Assembly: GCF_000143415.4 (NCBI RefSeq)
Contig: NW_003314315.1
Location: 640,946-704,945, forward strand
From: Selaginella moellendorffii
Taxonomy: Eukaryota > Streptophyta > Lycopodiopsida > Selaginellales > Selaginellaceae
Direction: 5' to 3'
DNA length: 64,000 bases
In this document: positions 58,762-64,000 of the stretch, in pieces
How the letters are laid out: every line of letters begins with the position of its first letter
Position numbering within the stretch: position 1 is the first letter of the stretch
The notes under the pieces: model-generated
What the model was told of the DNA's origin: nothing
The model's input: the letters and a program-made list of their open reading frames with translations, nothing else
The model's database searches: none
Made by a program: the position numbers and the translations under genes

Positions 58762-59640
58762 ATGGCAAAGGCAGGGTAGAAACGAACCAAGGTGGAGACG
58801 GAACCTCCTCCAGAGCTGGAGCCTCCAGTCGAACAAGAGGCTATGGATGAGGAATCCTTGTATGAGGAGGACTCCAATGAGGAAACTTCCAAATAGGAAT
58901 CCAGTGGTGAGGTTCGGTCGTCCAAGGCTCGATTGGACATTCTAGAAGGACAATTGGCATAGACCAATGCCCTATTGGAGACTCTCATATGCAAGCTAAA
59001 GCGTGACGAGAAGCGAAAGAAAAGACAAAAGAATGCAGATGCTGGCAGTGCAGAAGGTGCGGATCCTTCAATAGGGACTGAGGCAAAACCAAACAAAGTC
59101 GAACAGACCGAAGTGGAATCAGTCCCTCAGGCAGTTCCCAAGTATAAACAAAAGCCCCCACCGGTCTTCAAGGGAGTGAACGATTATAAAGTGGTGGAGG
59201 ATTGGTTTTACGATATGGAGGATGACTTCTAAGCATTGCAATTATCGAGCTTGGAGAAGGTCCCATATGCAAAACCATACTTGGCAGATAATGCCAAGTC
59301 TTGGTGGAGAACGACAGAGGCCAACGAAGGACCGATGGCCACTTGGGAAATGATGAAGGCGAGGAATCGCACGACTTACATTCCTCCGAATGCTACTCTG
59401 CATCTAAGAGACGAGCTGAATAAGCTGAAGCGGACCAGAACCATTCAGGAGTATGTGAATGGGTTTATGGCAAAGAAGATACTTGTCATGGACATGGGGG
59501 ATATGGATGCGTTCCATGCCTTCATATCATGCTTGCAAACCTGGGCTCGTAGTGAGGTGATGCGTTGAAACCCGACCAACTACAAGGAAGCATTGGATGC
59601 GGCCATTAAGGTGTATCAACGATAACTTACGAAAGGGGAA
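58762..59640 (+). pseudogene. Gypsy gag relic
   Basis: From ATG 58762 a gag-like reading continues with stops at about 58778, 58893, 58959, 59230 and 59566. Recognisable capsid features are VFKGVNDYKVVEDWF, then YLADNAKSWWR and LKRTRTIQEYVNGF, typical of the Retrotrans_gag region. Confidence 0.75.
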
Positions 59641-59839
59641 CACGATGGGGTCAGGGTCCACGTTTAGCAAAGGGGCCAAACCAAGGGGAATGTATAGCAA
59701 AGGGAAATTCAAGAAGAGTTTCTTTAAGAATGAGTCCTCAGGGTTCCAGAAAGGCAAATCTGGTGGCCAATGAGCAAGTACATGGGGGAGTCAAGCAAAA
59801 AGAGATAAACCCACGGATAAGAAGGTCAAGTCAGTTAAT

Positions 59840-60705
59840 AGTGTGGGAAACAACATATACTACAACTGTGGTGAAGTGGAACACTTTTCGAGGGAATGTC
59901 CTTACCCGAAAAAGGCCAGAGCCAATATGCCATTAAGTCGGGTGAAATCCAAACTAAGGTATGTGATCCAGTCCCCTAACTCAAAGTTACTCATTACACG
60001 AGCAACTTTGGTAGAGAGTCGTTCGCAACATTTACTAACCCTCCGAGGGAAGCTTGAAGGTAGCTTTGTTAAGATCCTTATTGATACGGGTGCTTCAGAT
60101 AATTTTGTGGCTCCGACAAGCCGGACTATGGGTGCAGCGGCTGGGCGAATCAAGGATTATAGAGTTTGTTCAAGATAGCCAAAGCACCGATGAGGTACTT
60201 CAACAAGCGAGAGTCGAAGTAGGGACATGAAATTAGAAATGGATTTCACCGTGTTCGACATGGCGGGATTTGATGTGATCTTCGAGATAGATTAGTTCAA
60301 TTGGTTCAATTGGTACCGGACAAGGTAGGAACCTTGTGGTACTAGCGAATACCCAAGGAAGAAGATCCAGGGTGGAGGCCCAAGATCTAAAGGTAGGGCA
60401 ATGCAAGGCCAAAGATTCCTGCCTAAACCTAGTGTCCACAAGAGGACAACTCACTACAGGGACTAAGGCAGCATTTTTGTGCTTACTCTCGGTGAAGAGT
60501 GACAAAAAGACGGGAATAGAAGTAGTACCTTTAGTGATCCAGCGGGTGTTGGACCAATTCCAGGATACCATGCCAAAGGAGTTACCGGTGGGGTTGCCCC
60601 CTGCATGACCGATAGAACATAAAATTGAGCTGGTCGAGGGTGCTGAGGTGGTGGTTTATGCCCCCTATCGTTTGAAGGAAAAGGAACTTGAGGAGCTCAA
60701 TATAA
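59840..60705 (+). pseudogene. Gypsy nucleocapsid knuckle, protease and RT-linker relic
   Basis: A CCHC-type knuckle at about 59855-59900 reads YYNCGEVEHFSREC, with Tyr in place of the first Cys. The aspartic protease motif ILIDTGASDNFV lies at about 60072-60108. The RT-linker YAPYRLKEKELEEL ends near 60700. Between them several stops and frame changes occur. The RT catalytic core does not follow. Confidence 0.7.
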
Positions 60706-61038
60706 CGTATGTGGTTTTGACCTTTATCCTATGGTGATTTACCATAGGATAACACCACGAAGCGGAACCTAAACCCTCCATGTGCCACGTGTCATATGCC
60801 ACGTGTCCAAAGGATAGTGGTATGGAACCCGAGGTTCAAAACCTTGGGCCACTAAATGAAGGAACGGTGCCAAACTCCCAAGCATGGAGCCAAGGAGTGA
60901 CGGAACCGAACCACGAACCAACTCCCGAGCATAGAGCCCAAGGAGCAAAGGGACAGGAGTTTGGAGCGACTTGGAATAGTCCTGGAGCAACCAGCATCCC
61001 AATGCCAGGACCAGCACATAAAACGGAGCCAAACGGAT
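60706..61038. repeat. Inserted repeat with 10-bp hairpin
   Basis: Starts near a perfect inverted repeat (TATCCTATGG at 60725-60734, 7-nt loop, CCATAGGATA at 60742-60751). It continues with sequence matching 45294-45630, including CACGTGTCATATGCCACGTG. Confidence 0.6.
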
Positions 61039-62286
61039 TGTAACGCACCTTATCTCTCTCCCTTAAGCCAACTAAAAAAGGGGCAATTGCTTGATGAGAG
61101 AGCTCTTAGTGGCTATTTTATCCCTATTTATCCCCCAAGGTTCTAAGGATCCACAGTGACAGTATATCTAAATCTCATCCCATGATCACATGCGCTACAC
61201 TCACCCCCCCTTTAGAGATGTTAATATCCTCATTGACTATTGATTAACAACCCCTACTAAGCCCCCTTTAGAGATGTTAATATCCTCATTGACTATTGAT
61301 TAACAACCCCTACTAAGCCAAGGGGAACCAACACCTCCATTTCCGCACTAAATTTACCAATCCTTCCATTGTGTAGACTAGTTATTCCATGTGAGGCAAC
61401 TAGTCATTCACACGTACCACAGTCTCACGGTGGATACTTTTGCCCGTGGATACTCCACACAAGAGGAAGGACGTACGCATGGATGCCCAATACGTACGAT
61501 TTCAAATTTAGGGGTAAGAATATACCTTGCTCAAGGGTATATTATATTTTTAAGTAGCCACTAATAAATGGGAATCGAACCTATGCCATTTGCTCCAATA
61601 CCAACTATAGCGCACCTTATCTCTTTCCTCTTAAGCCAACTAAAAAAGGGGCAAGCTTCAAGACCACGCTTCTGCTGCGCCACTCTGATTTCGCGCGTTC
61701 CATGAACCATTTACATTTGGCCTTTCTAGGTACTAAGCCTATCTAAATCTCATCCCATGATCACATGCGCTACACTCACCCCCCCTTCAGAGATGTCAAT
61801 GTCCTCATTGACTATTGACTAACAACCCTTACTGAGCCAAGGGGAACCAACACCTCCATTTCCGCACTGAATCTATCAATCCTTTCATTGTGTAGACTAG
61901 CTATTCCATGTGAGGTAACTAATCATTCACCCGTACCGCAGTCCCACGGTGGATACCTTCGTCCGTGGATACTCCACACAAGAGGAAGGACATACGCATG
62001 GATCCCCAATATGTACGATTTCAAATTTAGGGGTAGGAATATACCTTGCTCAAGGGTATATTATATTTTTAAGTAGCCACTAATCAATGGGAATCGAACC
62101 CGTGCCATTTGCTCCAATACCAACTATAGCACACTTTATCTCTCTCCCCTTAAGCCAACTGGAAAAGGGGCAATTGTTTGATGAGAGAGCCTTTAGTGGC
62201 TATTTTATCCCCATTTATCCCCCAAAGTTTCAAGGATCCACGGTGACAGTATATCCAAATCTCATCCCATGATCATATGCGCTACA
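61039..62286 (-). mobile_element. Tandem TRIM-like array (three LTRs, two internal regions)
   Basis: LTRs at 61039-61199, 61606-61774 and 62125-62286, all on the minus strand, start TGTAGCGCA and end in CGYTACA or the variant CTATA. Reading the minus strand, each LTR at 61606 and 62125 is followed by TTGGTATTGGAGC, a degenerate tRNA-Met primer site, and about 350-400 nt of non-coding DNA. A GAAGGGGGGGTGAG-type polypurine tract then precedes the next LTR. Short LTRs, primer site, purine tract and no protein are the hallmarks of TRIMs. The left internal region has an extra 57-bp tandem duplication at about 61208-61320. Confidence 0.75.
61662..61689 (-). other. 5' half of initiator tRNA-Met inside the middle TRIM LTR
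   Basis: The minus strand reads ATCAGAGTGGCGCAGC followed by AGAAGCGTGGT. That matches the first 27 nt of plant initiator tRNA-Met except for one G-to-A change. It lies in a block that replaces the central part of the 61606-61774 LTR. The anticodon and 3' half are absent, so no functional tRNA. Confidence 0.85.
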
Positions 62287-63424
62287 AAAGAGAAGTTGAG
62301 GAAGGCTCTCGTGTTGGCGTTACCAGACTTTGGTAAGGACTTTGAGGTAGAAACGGATGCTTCGGACTTTGTGTTGGGTGCAGTTTTGAAGCAAGACAAC
62401 CATCTAGTAGCGTTCTTCTCAAAGAAGTTGAACAAGGCTTAACAGAAGTGGCCTGCCCATGCGAAGGAATTGTTTGCAATGGTCAAGATGCTCAAGGAGT
62501 GGTGACACTACCTTGGGAAACACTTCAAGGTTTACACGGACAATATGGCAACGAAACACTTCTTGTCACAGCCCAACTTGAGAGGGAAACAGGATCGGTG
62601 GGCCAATGCTTTGGCCAAGTTTGATTGCGAAATTCTGTACAAGCATGAGAAGAGCAACATCGTGGTGGATGCGCTAAGTCAAAAAGCGAGCTTGAAGTTG
62701 GCGATATCCAGCACAACAGCAACCTTTTGGGATGATGTGCAGATAGCATATGAGAATGATAGTCTAGCACAAGAAGTGTTGCTAAGGAATCTAGAAGCAC
62801 AGGAAGCTCACCAAAGAGGTGAGCTGCCAACAGAAGAGAAAACGGGCTATGTAGAATGCAATGGACTCATCTATTACAAGTAAACAAGGGTGTATGTTCC
62901 AAAAGGGGAACTAAGGAAGGTAGCCTTAGAAGAGTGTCATGACAGACCTCTTGCAGGACACGGCAGAGTGCCCAAGATGATGGGCTTACTCAAGAGGAAG
63001 TACCATTGGCCAGATATGGCTAAGGACGTCCAAGACTATGTAAAGACATGTCCAACATGTCAGCAGATCAAAGGCGTGATTAAGGCCAGTGGGGGCTTGT
63101 TACAAAGCATCCCAATTCTAGATCGTCCGTGGAAATGTCTTACAATGGACTTCATCACGGGACTCCCCCCAAGTGAGGGGTTTGATGCGATATTCGTGGT
63201 GGTGGACCGATTTTCGAAGATGGCACATTTCATACCCACCACAACAGAAGTGGATGCGGAATGTGTGGCAAAGCTATTCTTTGAACAAGTGGTTCGAGTG
63301 TGGGGAAGGCCAGAGGAGATCATCTCAAATCGGGATAAGATCTTCACCAGCAGGTTCTGGAGAACTCTCCTAAAACAGTATCGCACCAAGTTGAAATTCA
63401 ACATAGCCTATCACCCACAGACAG

Positions 63425-63471
63425 GTATTGGGTATTAAGTTAAGTTGGATGGCACTAACACTTCTTGACAG
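63425..63471 (+). other. Intron-like insertion 1 in gypsy integrase
   Basis: 47 nt with GTATTG at the start and TTCTTGACAG at the end, between HPQT and the codons for DG of the integrase. Removing it restores the expected order; its own sequence contains TAA. Confidence 0.7.
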
Positions 63472-63889
63472 ATGGATAAACAGAAAGGGTAAATAGGCAG
63501 TTGGAGGATTATTTGCGAAGCTATGTCTCCGGAGACTAGATTGATTGGGTAAGTCATTTGGGACTTGTGGAAATGTGCTATAACAACTCACCACACTCAA
63601 GTATCGGGGTGAGTCCATGGGAAGTCATCAATGGGCGAGCTATTGAAGGTCTTGTGGAACTCGGCATGGCCGAGTATCATAGAGAGTTACCCGCAGTGGA
63701 GGCATTCACAGTGGAAAGACTCAACATTTGGAATCTAGTGAGGGATTCCTTGGAACAAGCTCAACAAAGGCAAACCAAGTATGCGAATCAGAAGCGTTAG
63801 GACGTAAAGTTCCAACTTGGGGAGAAGGTGTGGCTGAACACCAAGAACTTAAGGCTACCAAGTGGGATTAGCCAAAAGTTGACTCAAAG

Positions 63890-63940
63890 GTAAGATGCAT
63901 GTATTCTTGGAAATGAACTAATCTTGAGTTCCTTAAGCAG
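63890..63940 (+). other. Intron-like insertion 2 in gypsy integrase
   Basis: 51 nt, GTAAGATG...CCTTAAGCAG, splitting an Arg codon just before FVGPYEI. Precise removal gives a continuous frame across a conserved boundary. Confidence 0.75.
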
Positions 63941-64000
63941 GTTTGTGGGGCCTTACGAGATTGAGGCACAAATCGGTAAAGTGGCTTACCATCTCCGACT

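Larger units (their letters stand above)
58176..64000 (+). mobile_element. Decayed Ty3/gypsy LTR retrotransposon (runs off the window)
   Basis: Order: LTR, primer-binding site, gag, protease, start of the reverse-transcriptase linker, a 1.6-kb block of repeats in place of the RT core, RNase H, integrase zinc finger, integrase core and C-terminal region. Integrase after RNase H is the Ty3/gypsy order. Numerous stops and frameshifts make it non-autonomous. The 3' LTR is beyond the window edge. Confidence 0.88.
62287..64000 (+). pseudogene. Gypsy RNase H and integrase relic
   Basis: 62287-62700 is the RT-linked RNase H (LPDFGKDFEVETDASD, FKVYTDNMATKHFL, VVDALSQKA). 62890-63070 is the integrase HHCC finger (CHDRPLAGHGR, KTCPTCQQIK). 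63100-63430 is the catalytic core with TMDFITGLPP, VVVDRFSKMAHFIP and HPQT; the second acidic residue is Asn (ISNRDK, codon 63328-63330). The C-terminal part follows to the window edge (FVGPYEI, VAYHLRL). In-frame stops at about 62440, 62503, 62881, 63480, 63538 and 63798. Two intron-like insertions interrupt it. Confidence 0.85.

Noticed and set aside
61560-62130. tRNA genes suggested by GGGTTCGATTCCC on the minus strand
   Set aside because: Only a box-B-like stretch exists; there is no cloverleaf, and it lies next to the primer site of TRIM elements.

Overview
The window is nuclear DNA of a land plant. The gene set includes pectin methylesterase, a germin-like protein, D-type cyclins with the retinoblastoma-binding LxCxE motif, an S-type PPR protein, an LCAT-like phospholipase, a FolD enzyme and a CYP88-like P450 relic. 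Introns are very short (about 47-80 nt), exons are GC-rich, and gene islands alternate with AT-rich repeat deserts. This compact style, together with the PPR gene and the repeat families, points to a lycophyte such as Selaginella. That species assignment is inference. There is one assembly gap of 320 N at 3328-3647.

Layout. 1-1.9 kb: first copy of a broken multi-exon repeat family with a ParB-like GNHR motif. 4.6-6.7 kb: proline/histidine-rich single-pass membrane protein. 7.6-12.5 kb: head-to-head pair, a NYN/OST-HTH RNA-binding protein (-) and an MTP12-like membrane protein (+), with start codons only 99 bp apart. 12.6-14.5 kb: PPR gene. 14.6-18.2 kb: relics of an F-box/kelch-like gene, a B-lectin gene and a CYP88-like P450. 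22-28.7 kb: germin-like gene, intact B-lectin gene, LCAT4-like phospholipase and pectin methylesterase. 29.3 kb: tRNA-Pro(UGG). 30.4-32.7 kb: FolD-like dehydrogenase tail-to-tail with a pterin-aldehyde-reductase-like SDR. 35.4-40.9 kb: two D-type cyclin paralogues, tail-to-tail. 41.8-43.9 kb: a broken B-lectin copy and a truncated copy of the NYN/OST-HTH gene.

From 43.9 kb to the right edge the window is repeat territory. It holds AT-rich desert, a family of miniature LTR elements (TRIM-like, 161-bp LTRs), a 26S rRNA fragment, a decayed MULE-like transposase and a palindromic motif array. It also holds the second copy of the ParB-like family, lying between oppositely oriented pieces of a Ty3/gypsy LTR family. 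The last 6 kb are a decayed Ty3/gypsy element whose reverse transcriptase core has been replaced by repeat DNA including a tandem TRIM array. The middle LTR of that array carries the 5' half of initiator tRNA-Met.

Functional connections are modest. FolD and the pterin aldehyde reductase both touch folate metabolism and are neighbours. The cyclin pair is a local duplication with conserved exon lengths. The most novel material is the ParB-like family (one copy ends in an FDPP methyltransferase-like motif), a 55-nt AT-AC (U12-type) intron in the MTP12-like gene, intron-like interruptions in the gypsy pol gene, and the tRNA half inside the TRIM LTR. Exon structures were worked out by hand from splice signals, reading frame and paralogue comparison. 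Family names come from recognising motifs, not from searches.
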